Source: Pisolithus tinctorius (Eukaryota > Basidiomycota > Agaricomycetes > Boletales > Pisolithaceae). From it: DNA of 64,000 nucleotides. The position numbers and the translations under genes were made by a program. Location: assembly GCA_024663395.1 (NCBI GenBank), contig JANFAH010000008.1, forward strand, positions 2,232,001 to 2,296,000. The letters are read 5' to 3'. Of the stretch, positions 19,601 to 31,500 are shown in pieces. Each line of letters starts with the position of its first letter. Position 1 is the first letter of the stretch. The notes under the pieces were generated by a model. It had not been told where the DNA came from. It saw only the letters and a program-made list of their open reading frames with translations, and ran no database searches.

Positions 19601-21877
19601 ATGTCACAATGATCCTCCTCGGCAGGAAAGTGACTGCGCATCTTGTTCAGTGCATCCATATGCAGAGGTTCAAGCGTCGAAATGATCTGCTGCATGATAG
19701 AGCGGAATCGCGTGAGCATGATCTCATCCCCGTGGATAGTATCTTCAAGAATTGCTCGGTACATGACGTCCAATAGTTCGCCTCCCGAACGAAAACGCAT
19801 GATATTGTTGAAGCGTTCCTTGGCTGATTCATTCTTGACCGTACGACCTGGGTTTACGAACTCGCATGCAAGACGTGCCCATTCAAATAGACCTTCCGCC
19901 TTCTGGGCAATCCCATAGACTTCTGTGGCTCCGATATCCCGAAGAGGGCCCAATCTTCTCATAATATACAGACGGATGTCACGTTCCTCTGACACCGCAG
20001 GAACGTCGTCCAACGAGGCTGCCCTCACATGCGGAGCGGTACTGAGGGCATGCTCGATATCGGGAAGTGGACGGGATGTGACGAGGATGCGGACATTGGA
20101 AGGCAGGTCAGCAGCCTGTACAGACGCAAGCACCGACAGCAGGTGCCTCCGCGATCGTCCTGGGCCACTTTCGTCTAACGCGTCGACGACCACGACCACG
20201 TTCCCAACCATATTACCAGAGACCTTACATAACGGTTCCAAAATGAGCTTCCTCCACTGAAGCGCGACGTCAGAGGTGGTCTTCAGAGAATCATCTGTCG
20301 CAAGCGCATCCGCCAAGGCTCGCCGGAATGCAGGATCACATTCTGCCAAATCGCACGCGACCGTCCTGAATATCTTTTCTTCAAGGTGCTCGGCCTGCCA
20401 GTCACGGGCAAAGCAAAAACAGGACCCGACCCCTCCAACTTTCTTAAACCACAGAGCGATCGTATGCACAATAGCAGATTTCCCTTTGCCAGCTTGCCCA
20501 TGCAACCAGAGAATGCGTGGGACATCTTCATTGGTATCATAGATCCAGTTGATAATCTCCGCAAGGATCTCTGTTCTAGTCCCGTCGAGGCATTTCTTGG
20601 TCCAATTGGGACCTGCACCTCTGGCACGGGCCAAACCGTCCAAGTCCAGGTCTTCAAGTACGCGGAATGCATCAACCTGGACGCCCCGGTCTTCGCGGCG
20701 CCGGTATTGTTCCATCAGGTCGTCTAGCGCCTGGGTGTACGCAATGGACACGTCCCGTGTCTCGTATTCTACATCTTTCCCCGATCTCTTCCCTGATACC
20801 ATGTTACATTAGGCTTGGCTAACGGGCGAGTGTGATGGACGTACAGAAGTCCACTGTCGCGGAATAATTCTTGATGAACTGCACCGCGCCACTGGTCATC
20901 AGTGCGATCTTCGCAAAGGTTTCCCGCATGCCAGACATATCCTTGGGGGCAGTTTCTTTCGTGAGAAATTCGTAAACCTTTCTGACCGTATCCAGGAGGT
21001 GGGGAAGCCGCTCGTCGCGGATCTCTTGAGCCACGAACATCTATGTACGACTACGTAAGATGAGGGATGCATCCGAGAATGAGAACGTACTTGAGAAATA
21101 GTCGCTAATATTCCCAGCGCCATCTGGGCGTAGGGATGGATCTGGCGCAAGCGTGCAGTCAGTGGATGGACGTACAAACATGAACGCCTACCTTAGTAAT
21201 GGTGGTAACGTTTTGATTGAAATCTTTGAACGGTTTTAGATACATATCTGGAAAGCTTTGAGTCTCAGCGAATGTGGCAAACGCGAAAGGTAAATAGCGC
21301 CTTCACCGATATTCGATGCGGAATCCATGCTGAAAGTTGGCTCATTGGCTGATCTCTGAGTCTGTCCAGCGAACTCACTCAGAATCTTCGGGAATATTTG
21401 AAGAGTAAATTACATACTTCATAAGTTGGAGCAGCCTGAAGTTGCTCTTGTTCTCTTTGTTCATAAGTCACCAAACCAGTACGCGTATCGGCGCTCTCTC
21501 CGGTGATGGAAGCTCGGTAACTTGGCTCGGACGGATGAGAGAAGGCCGAATTTGGCCTTTGAGAGACACTGCCCGACGCTTGAGTGTCAGAGGGTAAGTT
21601 CCCAGCGGTAACCTGAGATGGTCCCTGTGACTGATTTGGCCAATTGACATACACCATCGCAAGGAAGGAGCAATCTACGTACCGAAGAAGAGTCGAAGTT
21701 GGATCGGTTCGTAACACTAGTGCGACGTTTCTTTGACTGATAACCGGTCATTGCGAAGAAATGAGCAACTCGACAGATACCATTCACAGAAATGAATGAA
21801 CGCCCTACCGAGGGAGGATAAAAGCTAGATGGATTCGCAGCGCTGGAGAGGCGTTTCTTTGACTGATCGCTATCCAT
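16606..21877 (-). CDS. NWD receptor: NACHT NTPase with 15 WD40 repeats (STAND/NLR-like)
   Basis: Fungal NLR-like protein. Proposed exons: 21809-21877, 21683-21736, 21418-21630, about 21192-21340, 21091-21141, 20845-21040, 16606-20792. Introns 72, 52, ~77, 50, 50 and 52 nt; the exon at 21.2-21.3 kb needs a one-base shift near 21290. A helical N-terminal region (FPDMYLKPFKDF, then IHPYAQMALGILATISQ) leads to NACHT with Walker A GQAGKGKSA (~20490), Walker B VVVVVDALDES (~20185) and sensor-like ILVTSRPLPDIE. WD40 repeats then fill 18850-16890, and a tail reads GWVRGPKGRLLLWIPPAFW. NACHT proteins oligomerise on ATP binding, with the WD40 part as sensor (family knowledge). The NACHT half has normal CpG; the WD40 half has none seen. 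Effector role unknown. Confidence 0.85.
16890..18850 (-). repeat. 15 tandem WD40 repeats of 43 codons (129 bp)
   Basis: Each unit follows GHT-xx-V-x-SVAFSPDGK-x-IVSGS-x-D-x-TVRVWDAERG-x-QIGSPLE. Units are nearly identical apart from a few positions: the two residues after GHT, one before SV, one after SPDGK, and the residues around D in SGSxDxTV and after ERG. The last unit lost one codon (VVWD instead of VRVWD). Period and near-identity at the DNA level indicate recent unit gain or gene conversion. In related fungal NWD families, such sites lie on the ligand-facing surface. Confidence 0.95.
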
Positions 21878-22139
21878 TGAGAAATGAGTATCTCGTACGA
21901 GGTTTGCGAGTTCGATTGGAGAGTGAGCGTCAACGAAGAAAGAGTAAGGGCTGTGGGTATGGCGACACAGATTGCTGTAAGCGGCTGTGAGGGCCAACTA
22001 GCTAACACGTGGCTGGATGTGATGCAGAGACTGCCTTCTACGACGCATACCGTAAACATCGCTCCTTCAGTGCGTACTATTTTTGACCTTCAATCAAACA
22101 ACATTCAATAGTTGCACGATCGTAACTGCTGTTAGTAGG

Positions 22140-22460
22140 CTGTATTCGAGATGTAAACGTTGGTTATGGTTTCGACAACTTATACAGACCTAGATGACAA
22201 TCAAGCTAACTTGCGACGGTAGGCGACCTCATTTGGCATACGACATCGATATGAATCGCTGAATGTACATTGTCCCAGGAATGATCATGTTTGATGGAGG
22301 AGCCAGCATATCGAAATATCAGTTGCTGCTTGCTGCTCGTGCTGCAGAACGAATTACATAGGTGGCCAGGTGCGACTAGGGACACTCCTACTAACGACAA
22401 CAAAGGTACCTCTCGGAGCACAAACTCTCAAATTCGCTTCACAACAGTGATTTAGTAAAC
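22140..22460 (+). pseudogene. 3' relic of a HET-locus gene (last exons)
   Basis: Corresponds to the last exons of HET genes A (about 32510-32760) and B (about 54950-55140). It contains an exon ending before GTAGGCGACCTCA, an intron, and then a reading of LLLAARAAER as in A and B (LLLAARAAEQAKW). A stop follows early (AERIT then TAG). With the 5' relic at 16056 it brackets the NWD gene, so the two look like ends of one broken copy. Similarity fades after about 22660. Confidence 0.7.
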
Positions 22461-22660
22461 ATGGGTGTTGGGAAGTATGTCCTTATTACTTGGTCCAGAT
22501 GGATTCACCTGATTGACGGCGATCATGATGTTACTGTAATAGGAATGATACGGTCAATATGTTCAGACTTGCTCGCTCGAAGTAAGGGGTCTCCTTGTCA
22601 CTTCCTACAACATCAGACGGATTCCAGGCAACGATACATGTAACCTTCTGTATAGAAAAG

Positions 22661-23437
22661 GATCACTGCAAAACGCACAATTGCAAGCACTTTCAAGAGC
22701 CGCGACTTGTATCTCGTTTCTCGTATCCTTCTATAGGTTTCGCATACAAGTTCGCTGCTAACCACTGGCAAGAGGCATTCGCTCGCAACCATCATAACTG
22801 GACAAGCGTTATCATTCCCAAGGCTGGCCAGGACGAAATTTTTCCCGGCGACAGCGGGTTGTGGCACGCTGCCATCATGTAGGCATACGAACAGCCAACA
22901 AGAAGTTCAATTTCTGACTGGGCGCAAGCCAAACAAGTTCATGGGTCATGCGATTGTGAAGAATTGGACTTGAGGTAAAAAGCTGAGACACTGAGAAACG
23001 ATTTGCGGCTGCCATCTCAGTACAATCGATCATGACTGCATACGTTGGGTGCATGCGCGGCCGTGCGCACGCGGACGGTGAATGCTTGAACCATTTATCG
23101 TGCACTTGAATCAATGATCAGTGACCGATGCTATCCTTGACATCGGCGTACTTACTCTACCTGTGGGCCGGGACAATCCTTTCGTAGGCATGAGAAGAGT
23201 ACCAATATGATTGGTGTGATATGTATTGTAGCAGCTAAACCTGCAGATTCATGCCGAGGTTGCACGCGCTAACTGTTGAACGTCCATATATGATAGCCCG
23301 CCTACCTTCTTAGGTACTTGGTAATATCACGACGCGAGAAAAAGGAACTCAAGAAGGGCCGCTTCCAGGATATACCGCTTCATTATCAGGGATGCAACAC
23401 GTTGGGTAAGTTGGAAAGTAACAGTCCTCCGCCAAGT
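22661..23437. other. intergenic, nothing recognised
   Basis: Short frames on both strands without family resemblance. CpG content is normal here, in contrast to the region left of 19.4 kb. Confidence 0.6.
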
Positions 23438-23979
23438 CTACACAACTCCTGATGCGGCAGGTCGGACAGCATCCTCGTCCCTTCCTATTTAAATAAACCA
23501 TCAGAAACTTGCATCCAATAGGGAAAGCCTCGCGAGTTATTTACCTTCATAGAACTTCTGCAAGAACGACCTTTGTGGTCTCTCGTTGGGTTGCAAGAGT
23601 ATCCCCATTACATGATCCGGCTGTTTCCAGATATTCAGCGTCTCCTGGAGGTCTTGTCTGCCCTTGAGCAGGAGAACCTCGATAGCTCGCTGGTCCGTGA
23701 CGTGCCGATTGGCCTCGAACTTTTGGCGGATACAGTGTCGGACGTATGCGGGTGTAACGGGGAGCGCGTAAAGTTCGACAATTTCTGGGGCCTAGATTGA
23801 GATGTTTGCGTGCAGTGTGTGATACAGAAAGTTGGTCAAGACGGGAGGATTCGTGTCCATGCATTTGCACTCACCGCGCGAACCCAGGCTCTGTACAAGT
23901 CGATGACTCGAGTACGTGCCTCGGCCGGGTTGCTTGATATGCGTGTTACTTGCGCGAGACGGGAGGGGATGGTCGTCAT
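23438..23979 (-). CDS. NADH:ubiquinone oxidoreductase subunit NDUFA6/B14, LYR family
   Basis: Complex I accessory subunit of the mitochondrial inner membrane. Exons 23875-23979, 23545-23791 and 23438-23484 join in frame to 133 residues. The protein starts MTTIPSRLAQVTRISSNP and has the LYR-type motif in TRVIDLYRAWVRA. It continues with EIVELYALPVTPAYVRHCIR, then ETLNIWKQPDHVM and FLQKFYEG, the conserved end of the B14 subunit. LYR proteins bind the acyl carrier protein through the LYR helix (family knowledge). Length agrees with other fungal B14 proteins. Divergent from the neighbouring HASPP28 gene across a 201-bp gap. Confidence 0.9.
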
Positions 23980-24180
23980 TTGGCGTTGAGTGGAATGGCC
24001 GTCGCCGGGAGTAACTTAGAGCTGCTGACATAATCACCTCCAAGCGAGAGATAACTGGAGGAGGCCCTTCGTTTCTCGTTCAACATCTCATCGAGTTTCA
24101 GTGCAGAAAATATGGTCAGAGGAACAGGTAAGGTCTTCTGCTGATAGTGGTAAACACTACATCGCACCATAAATCGCTAC
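23980..24180. promoter_or_regulatory. short bidirectional promoter region
   Basis: Only 201 bp separate the start codons of the complex I subunit (minus) and the HASPP28 gene (plus). Both promoters must overlap here. No TATA box or factor site stands out. Confidence 0.6.
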
Positions 24181-25162
24181 ATGTCGAGACACGCGCTGAT
24201 CACCGATGAGACAGGCAAATTCAAGGGTTACAGGCGTGGTGGGGGGAGGAACTTCAGGTGAGTTTTCACCGTGGTCGTCCTCCCTTGCCCGCCACCCGGC
24301 GCTTGTCTGATTGTGTTGTCAACCCTTCGCACACCGCCTCTAGTAAGCATCTCGATCTAAACGCAGACGGGACTGCTGTCTCGCCAGACGATCGGTGCGG
24401 CTACCTCCAATCGGTGCACCCCCACCACACTCTTTGCTCATAATTTTTACATTCTCCTAGGAAAAAGAGGAGAGATTTTGACGAAGATGGTGATGATTCC
24501 GATGAGGATGAGGATGAAGAGACATCGTCTGAAGAAGATGAAGAGGACGAAGAGGAAGATGGAGATGGAGATGAGCAAGGAGGGTCAAGCATTCAACAAC
24601 AGGAACTCAGCCGCGAGGAGAGGCGCGCTCTGAAAGCCCAAGAAAAGCTCAAGAAACAACAGAAACAAGATGCGGACGAGGAAGAAGATCCTGACCTTAT
24701 CAATCCAAACCACGTCCAAAGGAAGCTTAATATATCGGACATTGGTGCCTCTCAGCAGCTCACTCGTAGAGAGAGGTACGCATCAGACTATGGTATATAA
24801 TCTGCGGCTCGGTGTCTCAGTGGCGATGTAGGGAGGTCAAGGAGAAACAGGAAGCCAAGGACCGGTATTGGAAGGTATGACTGGCTATTATGGTTAATAG
24901 CAACGCGGTTTGACACATGTCCCAGCTCCATGCCGCTGGCAAGACTGCCGAGGCGAAGGCGGACCTCTCTCGTCTCCAGAAGATCAGAGAAGAACGAGAG
25001 GCTGCTCAGGCAAAGCGCAAGGCTGAGGCTGAAGGTGAGACCATTATTTGCCCCCACTTGACACGAAAAAGATAGAATTAAACCATACTTGTACATTTTG
25101 CAGCCAAGGCAGCTGAAATAGAGGCAAAGAAGAAAGCCGCCGCTGCAGGGAAGCGCATTTGA
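24181..25162 (+). CDS. HASPP28/PDAP1-type phosphoprotein
   Basis: Exons 24181-24257, 24461-24775, 24832-24874, 24926-25034 and 25104-25162 join in frame to 200 residues. After a basic start (KFKGYRRGGGRNFRKKRR) comes a long Asp/Glu stretch (24470-24580). The HASPP28 domain follows: LNISDIGASQQLTRREREVK, KEKQEAKDRYWKLHAAGKTA, EAKADLSRLQKIREERE. It ends in an Ala/Lys/Glu helix. The mammalian relative PDAP1 is a heat- and acid-stable casein kinase 2 substrate linked to mRNA translation; the molecular role in fungi is not established. All splice sites are GT-AG. The first intron (203 nt) is longer than the rest. Confidence 0.88.
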
Positions 25163-25544
25163 GACGATCCTACGGCAATTGTTATTCCAGCTTTATTGTA
25201 TTTTTTTCTCGTCCCGTAGAAACACAAACGAAACGCAAGAGTAGATGTAGGATTTTATATCACAGTGCAAGGTTCTGTACGATGCAGGATCGTGTGATTG
25301 GACTGTTTAGAGCTCGTCTCGAATTGCTAAAGACGGTCATCGGCGGGATGCCCGCAGCTATCGAACCAATGACTGGTGACCTCCTACTTGCTTCTTTGGC
25401 CCGCGGTATTAGCTTGCGTGTCGCTATTATTGTCTAGCTTATCTCGAGCCGAAGAGGTTGCCGAGATACATATGTAACGGAGAAAGTCCGTAAGTACGTT
25501 ACAAGGGATTTCCGAGTGCCCCGGAACGTCCGTTTCTCCGTATC
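25163..25544. other. intergenic between HASPP28 and permease
   Basis: 3' region of HASPP28 and promoter of the permease gene. No gene or element recognised. Confidence 0.6.
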
Positions 25545-28079
25545 ATGGTCAGGCTCATGGGCTCACTGGACTTCCTTCGACCGTCAACATGGGCCCTCGA
25601 GCCCGAGAAGACAACGTTCGCCAACCATGGCTGGAGTAACAAAGATATGGACCCGGTACCTCCTCACCTACGCACATGGACGTGAGTGATTAACGGTCGG
25701 GTCAATGTTGTCTCCCTGGCTCATGTAAGAATAACACCCAAGGGCATGGAACTACGTGTGTCGGATTTCTTTTTCTTTTCATCACAGTGGACTTTACAAC
25801 CCCTTTTAAGGTTACATACTGGGTCTCGGATGCTACAAACTTGGCCATCTGGGAGCTAGCAGGTTCGATGTTAGCCATCGGTCTCTCTTGGTACGTTCCT
25901 TCCCCTCCTGTGTGCAAAATCCGACGCAGAACACTTACCCGCTGGCGAAAGGCGTCAGGCATTACCATGCATTGCTGCCGGGTACGCTGTCATATCCGTG
26001 GTCATGGTTATGACGGGCACTATCGGTGCTCGATTACACGTCGCATTCCCGGTTTTGAACCGATCGTCATTTGGCTTCTGGTTCAGTTATTTCACGGTAT
26101 TTAGTCGTGTTATTCTCTCTATGTTCTGGTTCGGTGTTCAGGTATGGGTCCATGACATTCACGTTTTGGGTTGACAACCAGCTCATCGTTAAATCAAGAC
26201 TTACAGTGGTTCGCAAGCCATATACCAAGTAAGTACATCAAGATGATACACTACTGCCTTCATCCGAATGACTGTCGCGTAGGTGCTTAAAGCTATCTGG
26301 CCATCTATAGCGAGGCTCCCGAACCATCTCCCTGCCAACGCAAACATAACCAGTTCTGGTACAGATGTCTTGCTCAATACCGTTTTGTTGCTTGTCTGAT
26401 GCTCATCCAATGCACTTTTGCTAGGTCTTCTATGCTATCTACTCTACTGGCTTATCCAGTTCCCCTTTATGCTCCTTTCACCACACCAGATTAGATGGTT
26501 ATTTCTTGTCAAGGGCATCGTCGTTCCCATTGCATGGTTGGCGATGGTAATATGGGCATTTGTACGTGTCCCGCCGTCGACAGGACTCTTCGCCCAACAT
26601 GCCACGATATCGGGTAGCCAACTCACTTGGACATGGTTGACTGCTATGAACAGTGCTCTAGGCGCATATGCAACTCTCTCCGTGAATATACCCGATTTTA
26701 CTGTGGGTTTACTTTGATGTAATTTTGTGTCCATGAGTCCTCTGATGCCTGGGAACGAATATTCAGCGTTACGCCAGGAACGAGCAGGCGTAAGCGTTTT
26801 CGATCCGACTCACTCCTACAGAAGTAACCCATTTTCATATGCCTCCAGCCAATTCGTACAACCTCTGGTCATACCCATCGTATTCACCCTCTGCAGCTTC
26901 GCAGGCATTGCTGTCACGAGTGCCGGTATCCAGCTCTACGGAGAAGTCCTTTGGGACCCACTTCTACTCATCGATCGGTGGGACAACCGTGCTGCCGCCT
27001 TTTTTGCTTCTCTGGTGTTCGTAATTGCTACTATCGGAACGAATATCAGCGCCAACTCTTTAAGCGCTGGGAACGATATGACGGTGCTGTTGCCCAAGGT
27101 TGGTGCGCCTGCAGCGATGCACATGTTGTGTTGCAAGGATACTTACATAGGAGAATCCATATGGAAGTACATCAATATCCGGCGAGGTCAGGTTATCTGT
27201 GCCTTCATCGGCGGATGGGCACTCTGTCCATGGGAAATCTTGGCTAGGTAAGATCATCTGGGACCCGCTTCGCCGAAGGAAAATAGAACCGATCTCCCCT
27301 GCACCACTTTTTCTTTGTTGCACAGTGCACAGGGATTTTTGAGCTTTATGAACGGGTACACGATCTTCCTTGGTCCTTTTGCGGGAATTATGATCACAGA
27401 TGTACGTTTTCCCTCTTGGACGGGCTTTGTCTCATCATTTTGGTAACTCCCACGATTGATCGCGTTGCTTCGTATGCTATACGCGCATCAGTTCTGGCTC
27501 GTGCACAAAGGTAAGGTCGACGTTCCTGCCATGTACAACCCCAACGGCAGATATCGCTACACCCATGGATTCGTGAGTTTCCCTTCCGGATAATCGCTCT
27601 CGCGGACGACATCTGACCCTTGTCCAATGTGACTACCCCAGAACTGGCGTGCAGTCCTCGCTATACTTGTCACCGTGGGCCCGACGATGCCTGGCTTGAT
27701 CAACTCTATCAATCCAGCTATTCGAATCGGAAACGCGACTCACTTGTTCGATATTGCGTGGATGTACGGGGTGCGTTTCTTCCGCTTACAGTTTCCCATT
27801 TCCCCACCTCCCGTGTCCAGTCCGCGTTGGAATTAATCGTTTTCGCTGACTGCTACCCCTTGTAAATATATATAGTTTGTCGTCGCGTCTGTGGTGTACT
27901 ACATCACCTCCGTCGCGTTCCCCGCACGAGAGACGTACGTCGAGAAACTTATTTCTGCAGACGATGCACCTTCTCCGACAGGTGCGCCCTACGATAGTGG
28001 GGGTGCGTTCCCTGCGGCCCGTACTGCCTCGGAAAAGGATGCGGAGAAGACCCGCGACATGGAGGTCGAAACTAAATAG
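25545..28079 (+). CDS. NCS1-family nucleobase permease (uracil/allantoin type)
   Basis: Plasma-membrane proton symporter family for uracil, allantoin or related bases. Proposed exons: 25545-25681, 25788-25890, 25952-26141, 26199-26228, 26283-26358, 26425-26702, 26767-26789, 26849-27098, 27168-27247, 27326-27401, 27492-27572, 27642-27770, 27876-28079. Signature stretches: NKDMDPVPPHLRTW, YWVSDATNLAIWELAGSMLA, GTIGARLHVAFPVLNRSSFG, NSALGAYATLSVNIPDF and ATIGTNISANSLSAGNDMT. About 12 hydrophobic segments are spread over the exons. Exons 3-13 join in phase. The join of exon 1 to exon 2 with the best GT-AG sites gives a shifted frame and a stop, so a different splice or a lesion exists there. Substrate not deducible. 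Confidence 0.85.
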
Positions 28080-28564
28080 GATATTCGTTATACCGATTTG
28101 TTAATTTAGCACTATTAGATCTCATCGTTAAACCTCTGGAGTGTTCACCGAACAACAGATCATCATCATCAGTTGAAGGAGCACTCCTTTGTGCAGTATA
28201 CGGCCGTGTCGTCCTCGCGCTGAGTATCCGTAATCTACATTCACGTCTCAAGTTCTTTTTGGATTGCGGGAACACGTTTGCACAATTTTTGTCCCCGCTA
28301 TAAAGAATACTTTTTCCGCACAGCCACCGGATGCTTTGAGACTGGCGATGACTTCCGAGTATCGCCAAGTAGTCTCCCCTAAGCGAACCAAAAGACTCGA
28401 CGGAAGACAATCGTTCCCTCATCACCAGACATCACCCTGTTTGTCTTGGTGCTACGGTTAATCGTCTAAAACAATATCTCATATCCTGAGATACCTAGAC
28501 AGTACGTGTCATGACCTACAATCAGTTCACGAGGCGCTCAACCTTGCATTCACTTTTGAGGAAG
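28080..28564 (+). promoter_or_regulatory. HET gene A upstream region with a motif shared with HET gene B
   Basis: A TATA-like CTATAAAG (28299-28306) is followed by AGAATACTTTTTCCGCAC (28304-28321). The same 18 bases occur at 50821-50838, just downstream of a TATA-like TATATAG, the same kind of distance upstream of HET gene B. The surrounding sequence is much less alike, so the motif may mark a shared initiation region. Confidence 0.5.
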
Positions 28565-31500
28565 ATGAAGCTATTGAATGTAGAAGCTGTGCTCGATAGA
28601 GACAAAGGCATTCAACAAGCAGGACACAAACCTGACATCATGAAGGAACTTGATGACAACACCACAAGCTATGCCATACTGTCACATCGCTGGGGAGCCG
28701 AGGTTAGTTATGAAGAGATGACTGGGTTGATGGAGATGGAGGAACAGCAGAGGGAAGAAATCAAGCAGCGCTACGGCTACCAGAAGATCATCAAGAGTTG
28801 CGAGCAAGTCACGAAGGACGGCTACAAGTGGTTGTGGGTCGATACCTGTTGCATCGACAAGCGGAGCAGTTCGGAACTGTCGGAAGCCATTAATTCGATG
28901 TGTCGGTGGTACCGAAATGCACAGGTGTGCTATGCTCACCTCAATGATGTCGACGCATCTGTCTTCCCCACCGAACGAGACAACGACAAGTTTGGCGAGT
29001 CCAACGGTTGGCCGGAGTGGTTCATGCGAGGCTGGACACTACAAGAACTCATCGCACCGAAGCAAGTAGCATTCTTTAACAAAGACTGGGCGCCGATCGG
29101 TAGCAAACAACGTTTTGCACCCACGTTGCAAAACATCACGGGAATTCCATGCGAAGTTTTGAGGGATGGCCTGGCTGCGAAGCGCCTCAGCGTCGCACAG
29201 ATTATGTCCTGGGCCGCCGACCGGAAAACGACGCGTGTGGAAGACCGGGCGTATTCTCTTATGGGGTTGTTCGGGGTGAACATGCCAATGCTGTATGGCG
29301 AGGGCGAGAAAGCATTTCAGAGGCTTCAGTTGGAAATCATTCGTGTATCTAACGATCACAGCATATTCGCATGGTATTCACCAACACCACGGCCAGGCAG
29401 TGTCCTTGCAGAGGATCCACGCGACTTCCGGGGCTGCGGGCGCATCAGAAAGTTGGAACCCCGCGAATATGTTGACAAACTAATATTCCAGTACATCAAA
29501 GAAAATGATTTAGGCGACCCACGATACATCGACGTCTTCGGAAGCAACAGACGGGCACGTCGAAGGAAGCTCGCGGCATTGCGTGACGCTGTGCACTCTC
29601 AGCAGTTTCAGACGTTCACTGTTAGCAATGCGGGTATCCAAGTGTGGCTGCCCGTCATCCCCTCTCGCGACTCTCCATCTCATTTCAGGACTATATTAGC
29701 ATGTATTTATGGCTGGGGTGGGCTGGTCACCATCGATTTGGTGTCTTCTGGATCTAGCTTTGACAGGAGTGCAATTGACTTTTCAGACATGCTCACGACC
29801 TCTCCAGAATTCAAGTCACTCCATCTTAATCATCATCAAGACGCCAACGAGACGCGCCGTGAGTTTACACTTGATGACGCGAACGCCTCGTATCATGGAT
29901 TCATCCGCTGCGGCACCTTCCCGCGCGAGTTCACAGGCGACACTCTCAGAATTTCATCCCTCACAGATGCTCTCATCATTATAGTCTATGCCAATGACGA
30001 TGCTAGATCTCGCTTTGCAGTTGGTCTCGGATACCACCTAGGCCAAGGATGGGTGCATGTTGTCTATGACGAATGTTCTGCAACTCAAGGGGACAGCTGG
30101 ACACCTTGGTCAGAATTTGCCTGGAGAATGTATTCTCGAATGTGGAATGTGCGTGCAGAAATTGCCCGGAACATGCCCGAACGAGCGCATGGCAATAGCC
30201 ACCGCAATGACCACTTCATCAAGCATGCCCACCTTCCTCGATCATTCTGGGCGGCGCGTGTAGTCTGGGGTAGGTGGGAGATGGACAATTTCAAGGTCAT
30301 GGTCGACGTCGAGCAATGTCCTGGATGCTGTGATGGGCTGAGTAAATGGACAACTACATCTGTTGGTATTTTGTCGCCTACGGGAGTGCGTACCTCACCA
30401 TTCGTATTACCATAGAATGCCTGGGGTGGCCTTGCTATGCCGGGGCTTATGAACACAGCTCGTCATTCATATCAACTGAAATTGGACGGGTGGCGAGTCC
30501 AGCTTGACGAGTGTTCTGGTCGAGGGATCGCGGTGAGCCTGCCATACACACTTATGCTTGTGTCGGGCCTTGATGTAACCATAGTTGGGGGATTATGGTG
30601 ACTATTTCAATGGAATTCTCACACGCACCGGCAATATATTTGAGGATATGGGGTCCCTTGGCATCAACCCCGTGGACTCAGCTTATTGCCCTGTGGTCTC
30701 CCACGTATCTGGCTACGAAAAGCTATTGCATCGTCTGGAGAGTCAGAATGATCTTGCTGTGGCATATTATACCGAACACAAATACCTGGCGCTGCGCCAA
30801 CCAAAGGCCCTCTGGCTTCCTGCCAATAAACCTCTTGTGCTACTACTGAAAGCCTTGTCTACCCGTGCCACGGGCAAACATTTGGTGATAGCGGTTGTAC
30901 AATGCTCAGATTTCTATCAAGCTGATAATGACGGAGAACGAAGGGATTCAGAAGACAGTAAGTCTTCTGCAAACGATTGTACCCTACTCACACTTTGTCC
31001 TTGGGTCTCAGATCCAGCATCGAATAGTGGTAACCACTCCGCAAAGCCAGGGGTTTTGACTCCGCTATGCGCCGTCGCCAGCCCACAAGTCTGGCGAAGA
31101 GAACTGCCTTGTGTACAGAGAAGGGATCGATTCAAACGTATTCGGTAAGCCATGGAATCACTTTGTGTAGTGTTAGTGATGTTATGTTTCGGGATGTAGG
31201 GAGCACTTTTACACTTTAGTGAATATGGTATCTTCCCTAATCACGCTCGGGGTTTCCGTGCTCACCAATTATCTGCAGCATCGACCTACAGGGACTGAGG
31301 CCTATCACAACTCTGCGGTGCGTCGGATGACTATATGAAACACACAAGTATTCCCTCATGATGGCAACAGAACAAACAGACGAAAGAAGCGATCAAGTTC
31401 TTCTCAGACATATTCGGCCTCGAGTATCTGAGGAATTTCGTACGCATTCATATTTTCATTGTCTTGTCCTGCTCACAACCTCTAATGAGTGTAGACCGGC

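Noticed and set aside
24401..24592. Minus-strand poly-serine ORF
   Set aside because: Antisense of the GAT/GAG-rich acidic stretch of the HASPP28 protein.
30416..30507. HET protein A ending at a TGA in exon 2 (and likewise in B at 52972)
   Set aside because: A splice one codon earlier (TCT|GT) opens another frame that is conserved between A and B and runs into further conserved exons. The early stop model remains possible if transcripts show it.
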